A DNA stretch of 64,000 nucleotides, from positions 124,001-188,000 of the forward strand of contig NZ_BNBI01000013.1 in NCBI RefSeq assembly GCF_014655295.1. The letters run 5' to 3'. The stretch comes from Streptomyces fumanus (GTDB lineage: Bacteria > Actinomycetota > Actinomycetes > Streptomycetales > Streptomycetaceae). Under the pieces are notes generated by a model. The model ran no database searches. It saw only the letters and a list, made by a program, of their open reading frames with translations, and was not told the DNA's origin. Numbering within the stretch: position 1 is the first letter of the stretch; every line of letters starts with the position of its first letter. Below are positions 7,480 through 16,217 of the stretch, one piece after another. The position numbers were made by a program, and so were the translations under genes.

Positions 7480-8580
7480 TCAGACGCCGACGGCCTCTTC
7501 GGCTTCTTCGTCGGCCTCTTCGTCGGCCCTTTCCCCGGCCCGTACTTCGGCCTGCGCCTCGGTCTGCTCTGCGGCCCGCGCTCCGGTCCGTGCTTCGGCC
7601 TTTCGGTCGGCCGCCGGCCCGGTGGCCGCGCGCTCGCGGACGGCGGCGACCGCGACCGCGGCCAGGCCCAGCACCAGCCAGCCCGCGAGCGTCCACAGGG
7701 CGCGGGCGAGTCCGTCGCCGTCGAAGTAGAGCAGGGCGCGCAGGCCCTCGACGAAGCCGGCGCCGTTCCAGAAGGCGTGCAGCGAGCCGAAGAAGCCGTT
7801 CTGCAGCTCGGGGCGGTACAGGCCGCCGGAGGTGGTGAAGTTGAGCATCACGAACAGCACCATCATGGCGAGCGTGGTCCACCGCTTGAGGAAGGTGTGC
7901 AGCCCGACGCCGAGGAACAGGATGCCCGCCGAGTACAGCCAGGCCATGCCGAACAGCGCGCCGAGCGAGTGGTGCGCGAGGTGGAACACCGGCCCGGCGA
8001 GCAGCGCGCCGATGCCGCCGACGACGGCCGAGACGCCGAGCGTCAGCAGGGCCCGGACCCGCATCGGCAGGGCGGCGCCCGCGGCGCCGAGCGCGGCCAC
8101 CGAGGCGTAGGAGCCGATGCTGACGGCGACCAGCAGGAAGAACAGGCCCTGGCCGGTGGGGTCGTCGCCGACCGGGGCGGCCACGTCGGTCACCTTCAGC
8201 GGCACACCCTGCCGCTCGGCGAGCGGCGTGAACACCTTCTGCACCGCCAGCGCGCCCATGTCGGACCCGGCGGTGGCCACCACGACCTCCGGCGCCCGCC
8301 CGCCGGGGACGTAGGCGCCGGTGATGTCCCGGGACTTCAGCAGCTCGACCGCCGCCGCCCGGGTGGGGACGGTGCGCACGTCGAGGGCGGCACCGGCCTG
8401 GTCCTCGACCGTCTGGGCGAGCACCTTGGACCCGGGGCCGGAGCCGACCACGGCGACCGGCAGATGGTGGGGCTCGGGGGTGACGAACGCCCCCATGTAG
8501 GCGAGTCCCATGCCGAGACACATCAGCAGGGGGGTGATCAGGTGCGTGAGCACATGACGCAGGGCGGTCTGGGACCTCAT
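7480..8580 (-). CDS. ABC-2/YhgE-like membrane protein with acidic tail
   Basis: This 366-residue protein has one membrane span near the N terminus, an extracytoplasmic domain of about 110 residues (around GSGPGSKVLAQTVEDQ), then five or so further hydrophobic spans. That layout is typical of ABC-2/YhgE-Pip type export-related membrane proteins. The last 45 residues are a charged, repetitive Glu/Ala/Arg tail (for example ADEEADEEAEEAVGV) encoded by near-repeat codons. GGAGGC precedes the ATG. No ATPase gene is adjacent. It is divergent from a MarR gene, with two inverted repeats between them, so MarR control of an efflux-type protein is the natural reading. Confidence 0.75.
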   Translation of the reverse strand: MRSQTALRHVLTHLITPLLMCLGMGLAYMGAFVTPEPHHLPVAVVGSGPGSKVLAQTVEDQAGAALDVRTVPTRAAAVELLKSRDITGAYVPGGRAPEVVVATAGSDMGALAVQKVFTPLAERQGVPLKVTDVAAPVGDDPTGQGLFFLLVAVSIGSYASVAALGAAGAALPMRVRALLTLGVSAVVGGIGALLAGPVFHLAHHSLGALFGMAWLYSAGILFLGVGLHTFLKRWTTLAMMVLFVMLNFTTSGGLYRPELQNGFFGSLHAFWNGAGFVEGLRALLYFDGDGLARALWTLAGWLVLGLAAVAVAAVRERAATGPAADRKAEARTGARAAEQTEAQAEVRAGERADEEADEEAEEAVGV

Positions 8581-8640
8581 GGTCCGAAAGCCTCCGATGA
8601 TCGACGCGAGGGACACGAACGGCATGGCCGGCCCATGCAA

Positions 8641-8657
8641 GGTTGGCAAATACAACC
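8641..8657. promoter_or_regulatory. MarR-type operator, left copy
   Basis: GGTTGGCAAATACAACC carries GGTTG/CAACC arms and is related to the second site at 8668-8682. It lies in the intergenic region between the divergent membrane-protein and MarR genes. Confidence 0.55.
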
Positions 8658-8667
8658 ATGTCTTCAA

Positions 8668-8682
8668 GTTGTACTATACAAC
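8668..8682. promoter_or_regulatory. MarR-type operator, right copy
   Basis: GTTGTACTATACAAC has perfect 6-bp arms (GTTGTA/TACAAC) around CTA. It lies 21 nt upstream of the marR GTG, close to the ribosome site GGGAGG, so binding would repress marR itself as well as the divergent gene. Confidence 0.65.
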
Positions 8683-8703
8683 CAGAAACTCGAGGGAGGT
8701 CCC

Positions 8704-9168
8704 GTGACAGCAGCCGACCGGTCCCGGTCCGAGGAGAGGGCCGTGGAGGCCATCCAGCGCGAGATGACGGTCTTCGCCCGCCGCGCCCGCGCCTCGGCGG
8801 GCCGGATGCACCCCGAGCTGTCGCTGGTGTCGTACACGCTGCTCGGGCACCTGGAGGAGCGGGGCGGCTGCCGGGCCACCGATCTGGCCGCCCACTACGC
8901 GCTGGACAAGTCCACCGTCAGCCGCCAGGTCGCCGGACTGGAGCGGGCCGGCCTGGTGGAGCGGCGGCCCGACCCGGACGACGCCCGGGTGCAGGTCCTC
9001 GACCTGACCGAGGCCGGGCGGCACATCCTGGCGCAGGTCACGGTGAGCCGCCGGGCGGCGTTCCGGGAACGGCTCGCCGACTGGCCGGAGGAGGACCTGG
9101 TGCGCTTCGCCGCCTACCTGGAGCGGTACAACGCCTGGCCGGAGCGGCCACCCGGCGACGGGCGCTGA
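8704..9168 (+). CDS. MarR family transcriptional regulator
   Basis: The 154-residue protein has the MarR winged helix (about 40-115): CRATDLAAHYALDKSTVSRQ is the recognition helix region and RRPDPDDARVQVLDLTEAG the wing. The start is the GTG at 8704, placed 5 nt after GGGAGG. It is divergent from the membrane-protein gene and has two inverted repeats in its upstream region, so it probably represses that gene and itself until a small ligand binds. The following molybdoenzyme gene begins about 60 nt later and may be read through. Confidence 0.9.
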   Translation: MTAADRSRSEERAVEAIQREMTVFARRARASAGRMHPELSLVSYTLLGHLEERGGCRATDLAAHYALDKSTVSRQVAGLERAGLVERRPDPDDARVQVLDLTEAGRHILAQVTVSRRAAFRERLADWPEEDLVRFAAYLERYNAWPERPPGDGR

Positions 9169-9225
9169 CCGCGGCCACGTACCGTGGACGGCGTACACAT
9201 CGACGACACCCCTGGGCACCACCGC

Positions 9226-9823
<598 letters not shown>

Positions 9824-9831
<8 letters not shown>

Positions 9832-10582
9832 GACGACCTTCCCCTCCCCCGCCCGGTTCGCGGTGCCCGGCCGGATCGCCGTCAGCGAGCAGGTCGCCGC
9901 CCGGTGGCAGACCGCCACCATCACCGGCATCCGGCGCGAGACCCCGCGCGCGGCCACCTTCCGGCTCGCGGTGCCCGAGTGGGCCGGCCATCTGCCCGGC
10001 CAGCACCTGATGCTGCGGCTGACCGCCGCGGACGGCTACACCGCCCAGCGGCACTACTCGCTGGCCTCGGCGCCCGACGACTCCGGGCACATCGAGCTGA
10101 CCCTGGACCATGTGAGCGGCGGCGAGGTCTCCGGCTGGTTCCACACCGTGGCCCGGCCCGGCGACCGGGTCGAGGTGCGCGGCCCGCTGAGCGGCTTCTT
10201 CGCCTGGCCGGGCGACCGGCCCGCGCTGCTGCTCGGCGCCGGCTCCGGCGTCGTCCCGCTGATGTCGATGGTCCGCCACCACCGGGCGCGGGGGCTCACC
10301 GTGCCGCTGCGGCTGCTGGTGTCCGCGCGCCGCCCCGAGGAACTGATCTACGCGCGGGAGTACGGCGCCGAGACCACGCCCGTGTTCACCCGCGGCGCGC
10401 CGGAGGGGACGCCGGTGGGACGGCTGTCCGCCGCGCACCTCGCACCGCTGCTGGCCGACCCGCCGCCGGGGGGCTGGGAGGCGTACGTGTGCGGCTCCAA
10501 CTCCTTCGCCGAGCACGCCTCGAAGCTGCTGGTCGCCGCCGGCCAGCCGGTGGACCGCATCCGCATCGAGCGCTTCGGCTGA
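9824..10582 (+). CDS. ferredoxin reductase-type FAD/NAD(P) oxidoreductase
   Basis: The 252-residue product has an FAD-binding barrel with RHYSLASAP (the RxYSxxS flavin motif) and a nucleotide-binding half with LLLGAGSGVVPLMSM and YVCGSNSFAEHASKLL near the end. It lacks a 2Fe-2S domain. It starts with GTG inside the end of the upstream molybdoenzyme gene (8-nt overlap), which implies translational coupling. The likely role is to carry electrons between NAD(P)H and the molybdoenzyme. Confidence 0.88.
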
Positions 10583-10751
10583 GCCGCCGTACCCGCCGGG
10601 GCGGGCGGACCCGCTGAGCGAGGCGGCCCGGACGGGGTACCAGGGCGGTAGGGCACGCGCGGGCGTGCCGCGACGCGGAGGGCACGGCGGCTCCCGGTCC
10701 CGCCCGGCCGCCCGACGGGTCCCCGCCCGCGGTGACGGCGAGGAGGTCGAG

Positions 10752-11336
10752 ATGCGAACCCGGGTGCGCAACTGGCGGTGGCGGCGCAATCCGCTGCGGC
10801 GCCGGTCGGACGTGGTGGAGGCGTGGACGGTCCTGATCGTCGCCGTCCTGCTGTGCGTGGGGGCGCCCGCGCTGGGCGTCCTCTCCGGGTGGTGGGCGCA
10901 CGACCAGGCCCGGTCGGTGGCGGCGGAGCAGCGGCAGGAGCGCCGGCAGATACGGGCCGAGGTGATCGGGCGGGCCGCCGGGACACCGCCCTCGGCGCAG
11001 GCGGGCGGGGAGTACCTCTACCGGGCCACCGTGCGCTGGACGGAGCCGGACGGGTCGTCCCGGACGACGACGGCCCGGGTCCCGGCCGACACCCGGCCCG
11101 GCGCGGCGGTCGACGTGTGGCTCGACGCCCGCGGCCACCAGGTGCCGGCGCCCGCGGACGGCTCCCTGGTGTGGCTGCACGCGGTCGCCTTCGGCGCGTG
11201 CGCCACGGCCGGCGCGGCGGTCACCGTACTGCTCGGGCACACCGTCGTACGCCGGGTCGCGCTGCGGCACCGGATGGCCGAGTGGGACCGGGCCTGGGCC
11301 CGCACCGAACCCCAGTGGACCCACCGCGGGGCGTGA
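10752..11336 (+). CDS. Rv1733c-like two-span membrane protein
   Basis: The 194-residue protein begins MRTRVRNWRWRRNPLRRRSD, a basic leader shared by the Rv1733c family of actinobacterial membrane proteins. It has two hydrophobic spans (about 30-50 and 140-165) flanking a soluble loop rich in Thr and Arg. AGGAGG at 10741-10746 fixes the ATG at 10752. The Mycobacterium tuberculosis relative is a dormancy-regulon antigen; a molecular function is not known for the family. It is not obviously tied to its neighbours. Confidence 0.8.
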   Translation: MRTRVRNWRWRRNPLRRRSDVVEAWTVLIVAVLLCVGAPALGVLSGWWAHDQARSVAAEQRQERRQIRAEVIGRAAGTPPSAQAGGEYLYRATVRWTEPDGSSRTTTARVPADTRPGAAVDVWLDARGHQVPAPADGSLVWLHAVAFGACATAGAAVTVLLGHTVVRRVALRHRMAEWDRAWARTEPQWTHRGA

Positions 11337-11573
11337 CACCGCCCTCCCGGCGGGCGTGGCACCGTCCCCTTCGGCAGACCTGCCGCCGACGTGACACCAC
11401 CCGCCCCGGTGACCCGACCACCCGGACCGCCCCCCGGTCCACCGCATCCGCCCCACCAGCGACGTACCGCCCGGGCCGGGAAGTGAGCCGGGCCGGGATC
11501 TGGCGATTGCTCCGACCACTCACGTACGGTGTGATCGCTCTCGCGCCGGTCCCTACCCGAAGGCGGTTCCTCG

Positions 11574-12563
11574 ATGGCCCAGTTCGACCTTCCGCTCGAC
11601 GAACTCCGCGCCTACCGCAGCGCGTCCACCGAGCCCGAGGACTTCGACGCGTTCTGGGCCAAGACCCTCGCGGAGGCCCGCGAGCACGACCTGGACGCCC
11701 GGTTCGAACCGGTCGACACGGGCCTGGCCACGATACGGGTGTACGACGTGACCTTCGCCGGGTTCGGCGGCCACCCGGTGAAGGGCTGGCTGCTGCTGCC
11801 CGCCGCCGCCGAGGAACCGCTGCCGCTGATCGTGGAGTTCATCGGCTACGGCGGCGGACGCGGCCTGCCGCACGAGCACCTGCTGTGGGCCTCCACCGGC
11901 CGGGCCCACTTCGTTATGGACACCCGCGGCCAGGGCAGCGTCTGGGGCGGCGGGGGCGGCACGGCCGACCCGGTCGGCGCCGCGCCCGCCTACCCGGGGT
12001 TCATGACCCGGGGCATCGACGCCCCGGAGAACTACTACTACCGCCGGGTCTTCACCGACGCCGTCCGCGCGGTCGAGGCGGCCCGCTCGCACCCGCTGAC
12101 CGACCCGGCGCGCACCGTCGCCCTCGGCGGCAGCCAGGGCGGCGGCATCACCCTGGCGGTCGGCGGGCTGGTACCGGACCTGGTGGCGGTGGCCCCGGAC
12201 GTGCCGTTCCTCTGCGACTTCCCGCGCGCCACCACCCTCACCGACCGGCACCCGTACCGGGAGGTCGGCCTGTACCTGAAGACGCACCGGGGCCGGACCG
12301 AGCAGACGCTGCGCACCCTGTCGTACTTCGACGGCGTGCACTTCGCGGCCCGCGGCCGGGCGCCCGCGCTGTTCTCGGCGGCACTGGAGGACGAGACCTG
12401 CCCGCCCTCGACGGTCTTCGCCGCGTTCAACGCCTGGGCGCACGAGGACAAGGCGATCGAGGTGTACGAGTTCAACGACCACGAGGGCGGCGGCCCGTAC
12501 CAGGAGGCCGCGAAGGTCCGCTGGCTGGGTCCGCGGCTCCGAGCCGTCAGCGGCGGGCGGTGA
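11574..12563 (+). CDS. acetyl xylan esterase/cephalosporin deacetylase-type hydrolase
   Basis: A 329-residue alpha/beta hydrolase of carbohydrate esterase family 7. The nucleophile serine is in GGSQGGG, the acid is expected in SAALEDETCPPST and the histidine in FNDHEGGGPY. There is no signal peptide, which fits an intracellular enzyme that deacetylates short xylo-oligosaccharides or related acetyl esters. It is preceded by a 237-nt non-coding region and GAAGGCGG before the ATG. Its last 17 nt overlap the end of the convergent methyltransferase gene. Confidence 0.85.
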   Translation: MAQFDLPLDELRAYRSASTEPEDFDAFWAKTLAEAREHDLDARFEPVDTGLATIRVYDVTFAGFGGHPVKGWLLLPAAAEEPLPLIVEFIGYGGGRGLPHEHLLWASTGRAHFVMDTRGQGSVWGGGGGTADPVGAAPAYPGFMTRGIDAPENYYYRRVFTDAVRAVEAARSHPLTDPARTVALGGSQGGGITLAVGGLVPDLVAVAPDVPFLCDFPRATTLTDRHPYREVGLYLKTHRGRTEQTLRTLSYFDGVHFAARGRAPALFSAALEDETCPPSTVFAAFNAWAHEDKAIEVYEFNDHEGGGPYQEAAKVRWLGPRLRAVSGGR

Positions 12564-13266
12564 CCAGCCGGGCGCGGGGGCTGCCGTCGGGACGCCGGCC
12601 GAACTCGGGCAGCGGACGGAGGGTCACCTCGAAGCCGGCCCGGGTCAGCTCCCGCCGCACGTCCCCCAGCCGGAAGGTGCGGTAGTACATGACGAACGGG
12701 GGCCGCCACAGGGCGTTGCGCACCCGCATCGCCGCGTCGAAGCCCAGCAGCGACCAGTAGCCCGCGGAGCCGGGGCGCGGCGGTGCCGCGAGCGGAAAGG
12801 CGAACAGGCCGCCGGGCCGCAGCACGGAGCGCACCTGGGCGAACAGGCCCGGCAGTTCCCGGGGCAGGAAGTGGCCGAACGCCCCGAAGCTCACCACCAG
12901 GTCGAAGGCCGGGGCGAACGGCAGGGCGCGGGCGTCCGCGCGGACCCAGGACACCGGCACCCCGGCGGGCCGGACGCGGTCCCGGGCGACCGCCAGCATG
13001 CCCGCGCTGAAGTCGACGCCGGTCACCCCGTGCCGGCAGAGCCGGGTCAGCACCCCGGCCCCGGCGCCGGTGCCGCAGCACAGGTCGAGGCCGGTGCCGA
13101 ACGGGCCGAGCGGCGCCAGGGCGGCGGCGACGGCGTCCAGGACCCGGTCCGGCGTCCGGTACGGGGTGTGGTCGAACTTCGGGGCCAGCAGATCGTAGCC
13201 GTGCTCGACCGACGACAGTGCCTGGACGGCGAGTTCGCGCAGCGTGGGGCCTTCGGGACGGAACAT
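12547..13266 (-). CDS. class I SAM-dependent methyltransferase
   Basis: The 239-residue protein has the Methyltransf_11/25 fold: LDLCCGTGAGAGVL (SAM motif I, about 60-73), GVDFSAGML (motif II), and VLRPGGLFAF (motif post-III). A substrate cannot be predicted. It ends inside the 3' end of the convergent esterase gene and is divergent from the rho-like gene, whose long leader begins about 120 nt away. Confidence 0.85.
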   Translation of the reverse strand: MFRPEGPTLRELAVQALSSVEHGYDLLAPKFDHTPYRTPDRVLDAVAAALAPLGPFGTGLDLCCGTGAGAGVLTRLCRHGVTGVDFSAGMLAVARDRVRPAGVPVSWVRADARALPFAPAFDLVVSFGAFGHFLPRELPGLFAQVRSVLRPGGLFAFPLAAPPRPGSAGYWSLLGFDAAMRVRNALWRPPFVMYYRTFRLGDVRRELTRAGFEVTLRPLPEFGRRPDGSPRARLVTARR

Positions 13267-13388
13267 CCGGTCAGCGTAGAAGACCGCCGCCGGGCCCGCC
13301 CGCCCCGGACCGGCGGAACAACCGCCGGACCGCCGTGGTTGACGTCCGTGAGCGCTCGTACCCGGTGCCGTTCGGCCGTCCGGGTGCT

Positions 13389-13665
13389 ACAGTGCCCTCA
13401 GCACGCGTGCACGCCCCTTCGTTCCGGGCGCCGGTGCTTCTTCCTCCGGGGTTCTCCTGCTGGAGTTCTTCCTCCGGAGTTCTTCTCCCGGTTCGCCGGG
13501 CCCGTCCGTCCTTCTGGGCGGTCGCGTCGGCTTTCCTCATCACCTCCCGGGCGGGGCCGTCGTTCCCCCGCCGTCGCCGAGGTGCTGTTCCCTCCTTCCG
13601 CCGCTGTCAGGCGATCTCCCCTACCGCAGGCCCCCTTACTCACCGTCCGTGAAAGGACCACCACC
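13389..13665 (+). promoter_or_regulatory. pyrimidine-rich leader of the rho paralogue (rut-like)
   Basis: From about 13389 to the ATG at 13666 the sense strand is strikingly C/T-rich and G-poor compared with all neighbours, with runs such as CTTCTTCCTCC. TTCTTCCTCCGG(G/A)GTTCT occurs twice, at 13438-13455 and 13466-13483, 28 nt apart. C-rich, unstructured RNA is what Rho binds, and rho genes are known to be autoregulated by termination in their leaders. A short reading frame crosses the leader but has no clear start site. Confidence 0.55.
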
Positions 13666-14808
13666 ATGACCACCGCACTCGACCACCCCCCGGTACGGCA
13701 GGCCCCGGCCGAGACCGTCAGCGGCGTCCTCGACATCGACGCCGGCGGCAAGGGCCGGCTGCGCTCCCCGCGCCTGCTGCTGCCCACCCCCGCCGACCCG
13801 TCCCTCTCCCCCGCGCTGATCCGCCGCCACGGCCTGCGCAAGGGCGACCTCGTCGAGGCCGTCCGCGGCGACCGGCAGCACCTCACCGGTGTCGCCAGGG
13901 TCGACGGCCGTACCCCGGACCGGCCCGGCGACCGGCCCGGCTTCGCCGACCTCACCCCGCTCCACCCGCACCGGCGGCTGCGCCTGGAGCACCCGGCGGC
14001 CGGTGCCGCCGGACGCCTCATCGACCTGCTCGCCCCCGTCGGCAAGGGCCAGCGCGGCCTGATCGTGGCACCGCCCAAGACCGGCAAGACCGTACTGCTC
14101 CAGCAGATCGCCGCCGCCGTGGCCGGCAACCACCCGGAGTGCCGGCTGATGGTGCTGCTGCTCGACGAGCGGCCCGAGGAGGTCACCGACATGCGGCGCT
14201 CGGTCCGCGGCGAGGTGTACGCCTCCACCTTCGACCGGACGCCCAAGCAGCACATCGCCCTGGCCGACCTGGTGATCGAGCGGGCCAAACGGCTCGTCGA
14301 GGCCGGCGAGGACGTCGTCCTCCTGCTCGACTCCCTCACCCGGCTGTGCCGGGCCCACAACAACGCCGCCGCGGCGGGCGGCCGGACCCTCAGCGGCGGC
14401 GTCGACGCCGGGGCGCTGACCGGGCCGAAGCGGTTCTTCGGCGCCGCCCGGCAGACCGAGGAGGGCGGCTCGCTCACCATCCTCGCCACCGCGCTGGTGG
14501 AGACCGGCTCCCGGGCCGACGACTTCTTCTTCGAGGAACTCAAGAGCACCGGCAACATGGAACTCCGGCTCAGCCGCGAACCCGCCTCCCGCCGGGTCTT
14601 CCCCGCCGTGGACATCGACGCCTCCGGCACCCGCCGCGAGGAACTGCTGCTCCCCGCCCCCGAGTTGGCCGCCGTCACCGGGCTGCGGCGGGCGCTGCGC
14701 GGCCGGGACGGGCACCCCGGCCTGGAGACGCTGCTGGAGCGGATGCGGCAGACCCCGGACAACGCGGCCTTCCTGCGGCGCGTCCAGCCCACCCTGCCGG
14801 CCGTCTGA
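13666..14808 (+). CDS. short Rho-type transcription termination factor (paralogue)
   Basis: The 380-residue protein keeps the Rho motor intact: P-loop APPKTGKT (135-142), LLDERPEEVTDMRR, LLDSLTRLCRAHN, Q-loop TLSGGVDAGAL and R-loop region PKRFFGAARQTEEGGSLT. It lacks the N-terminal helical domain and the long insertion of the housekeeping Rho of Streptomyces, starting directly with the RNA-binding barrel. There the aromatic residues that stack on RNA in E. coli Rho (F62 and F64 in GFGFLR, and Y110) are replaced (GKGRLR; RQH), so RNA preference should differ. GAAAGGA precedes the ATG. It is followed 83 nt later by a carboxypeptidase gene. Confidence 0.9.
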   Translation: MTTALDHPPVRQAPAETVSGVLDIDAGGKGRLRSPRLLLPTPADPSLSPALIRRHGLRKGDLVEAVRGDRQHLTGVARVDGRTPDRPGDRPGFADLTPLHPHRRLRLEHPAAGAAGRLIDLLAPVGKGQRGLIVAPPKTGKTVLLQQIAAAVAGNHPECRLMVLLLDERPEEVTDMRRSVRGEVYASTFDRTPKQHIALADLVIERAKRLVEAGEDVVLLLDSLTRLCRAHNNAAAAGGRTLSGGVDAGALTGPKRFFGAARQTEEGGSLTILATALVETGSRADDFFFEELKSTGNMELRLSREPASRRVFPAVDIDASGTRREELLLPAPELAAVTGLRRALRGRDGHPGLETLLERMRQTPDNAAFLRRVQPTLPAV

Positions 14809-14891
14809 CGCGGTGCGGCATCCGGGTGCTCGCGCGGGCCGTCCGGCCCCGGCCGAGTGGCGCGCGCCGCCCCCGTTCCTACGTTTGCGGT

Positions 14892-16088
14892 ATGACGATC
14901 GGATCTTTTCTGCGCGGTTCCCGGGTGGCCGTGTCGGGGTGCGCGCTCTGCGCGGCGGGGCTGCTGGTGCTCGCGCCTGCCGCCGCGGCGGTGCGCAGCA
15001 GACCTCCGGACCCCGGCCCGGCCGCCGGACCACGGGCCGTCGGCCCCCAGCCCGACCTGCTCCACCGGCCCGGCGTCCAGGTCCGGCCGCGCCCCGGGGC
15101 ACCGGGTCTCCCCGAGGTCTCCGCGCTCTCCTGGGTGGTGGCCGACGCCGGCACCGGCGAGGTGCTCGCCGCCCACGACGCGCACCGCCCGCTGCCCCCG
15201 GCCAGCACCCTGAAGACCCTGTTCGCGCTCACCGTGCTGCCCGCGCTGCCGGGCGGTGTCCGGCATCAGGTGGGCCAGGGGGAACTGGCCGCGGTCGGTC
15301 CGGGCAGCAGCAGGGTCGGCGTCGCCGAGGGCCGCACCTACCAGGTCGCCGACCTGTGGAACGGGGTGTTCCTCAGCTCCGGCAACGACGCCGTCCACGT
15401 GCTGGCCGCGCTCAGCGGAGGCTGGCGCGGCACGGCCGCCCGGATGCAGGCCCGGGCCCGGGCGCTGGGCGCCCTCGACACCCACGTACGGTCGCCGGAC
15501 GGGTACGACGCGCCGGGCCAGGTGTCGTCCGCGTTCGACCTCGCGGTGTTCGGGCGGGCGGGGCTGCGCAACCCCGACTTCGCGCGGTACTGCGCCCGGG
15601 TCGAGGCCCGGTTCCCCGGCGCCGACGGCGGCAGCTACGGCATCGTCAACACCAACCGGCTGCTGACCGGGGCGGACGGGGTGCCGCCGTACCCCGGGGC
15701 GATCGGCGTCAAGAACGGGTACACCAGCCGCGCCGGGCACACCCTGGTGGCCGCCGCCCGGCGCGCCGGACGGACCCTGGTGGTGACGGTGATGAACCCC
15801 CAGCGGGACGGCGCCTTCGCGGTGTACGAGGAGGCCGGCGCCCTGCTGGACTGGGGCTTCGCCTCGGCGGGCCACGTCGACCCGGTGGGTTCGCTGGACG
15901 CCCTGCGCGACCGGCCCCGCCCCGCTCCCCGGCCGGCGGCCGCACCGGCGGCCGCCACCCGGGCCGAGGACGGGCCGGGCTGGCGGGAGACCGGGATGAT
16001 CGCGGGCGCCGCCGGGCTCGGCGCGGGCGCGATGGCCCTGGTGCTGCGGCTGAGACCGGTACGGCCCGGGGACGGGCCGGTGCGGTGA
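14892..16088 (+). CDS. D-alanyl-D-alanine carboxypeptidase (S11 penicillin-binding protein)
   Basis: The 398-residue protein has a signal peptide (residues 1-34), a serine-peptidase S11 domain and a C-terminal membrane span (about 365-385) followed by basic residues. Active-site motifs are visible: STLK (SxxK), SSGND (SxN type) and KNG in GVKNGYTSRAGHT in the place of KTG. It would trim the terminal D-Ala from peptidoglycan stem peptides outside the membrane. KNG is a conservative change that I believe occurs in other Streptomyces members. ATG at 14892 is chosen because the signal peptide begins there. Confidence 0.88.
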   Translation: MTIGSFLRGSRVAVSGCALCAAGLLVLAPAAAAVRSRPPDPGPAAGPRAVGPQPDLLHRPGVQVRPRPGAPGLPEVSALSWVVADAGTGEVLAAHDAHRPLPPASTLKTLFALTVLPALPGGVRHQVGQGELAAVGPGSSRVGVAEGRTYQVADLWNGVFLSSGNDAVHVLAALSGGWRGTAARMQARARALGALDTHVRSPDGYDAPGQVSSAFDLAVFGRAGLRNPDFARYCARVEARFPGADGGSYGIVNTNRLLTGADGVPPYPGAIGVKNGYTSRAGHTLVAAARRAGRTLVVTVMNPQRDGAFAVYEEAGALLDWGFASAGHVDPVGSLDALRDRPRPAPRPAAAPAAATRAEDGPGWRETGMIAGAAGLGAGAMALVLRLRPVRPGDGPVR

Positions 16089-16217
16089 CCCCACGGGCGG
16101 ACGGCACCCGCCGGACGCGCGGGCGGACCCGGCGGGACGGCCGGCCGCGGCACGGCGCCGCGAGGGGTGCGCGCGGGCGGACCCGGCCGGCGCGGCGGGC
16201 CGCGGTGCGGCGGTGGC

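Noticed and set aside
7311..7480. T-box, SAM or SAH riboswitch before the methyltransferase gene
   Set aside because: The leader has hairpins but none of the conserved sequence blocks of those classes.
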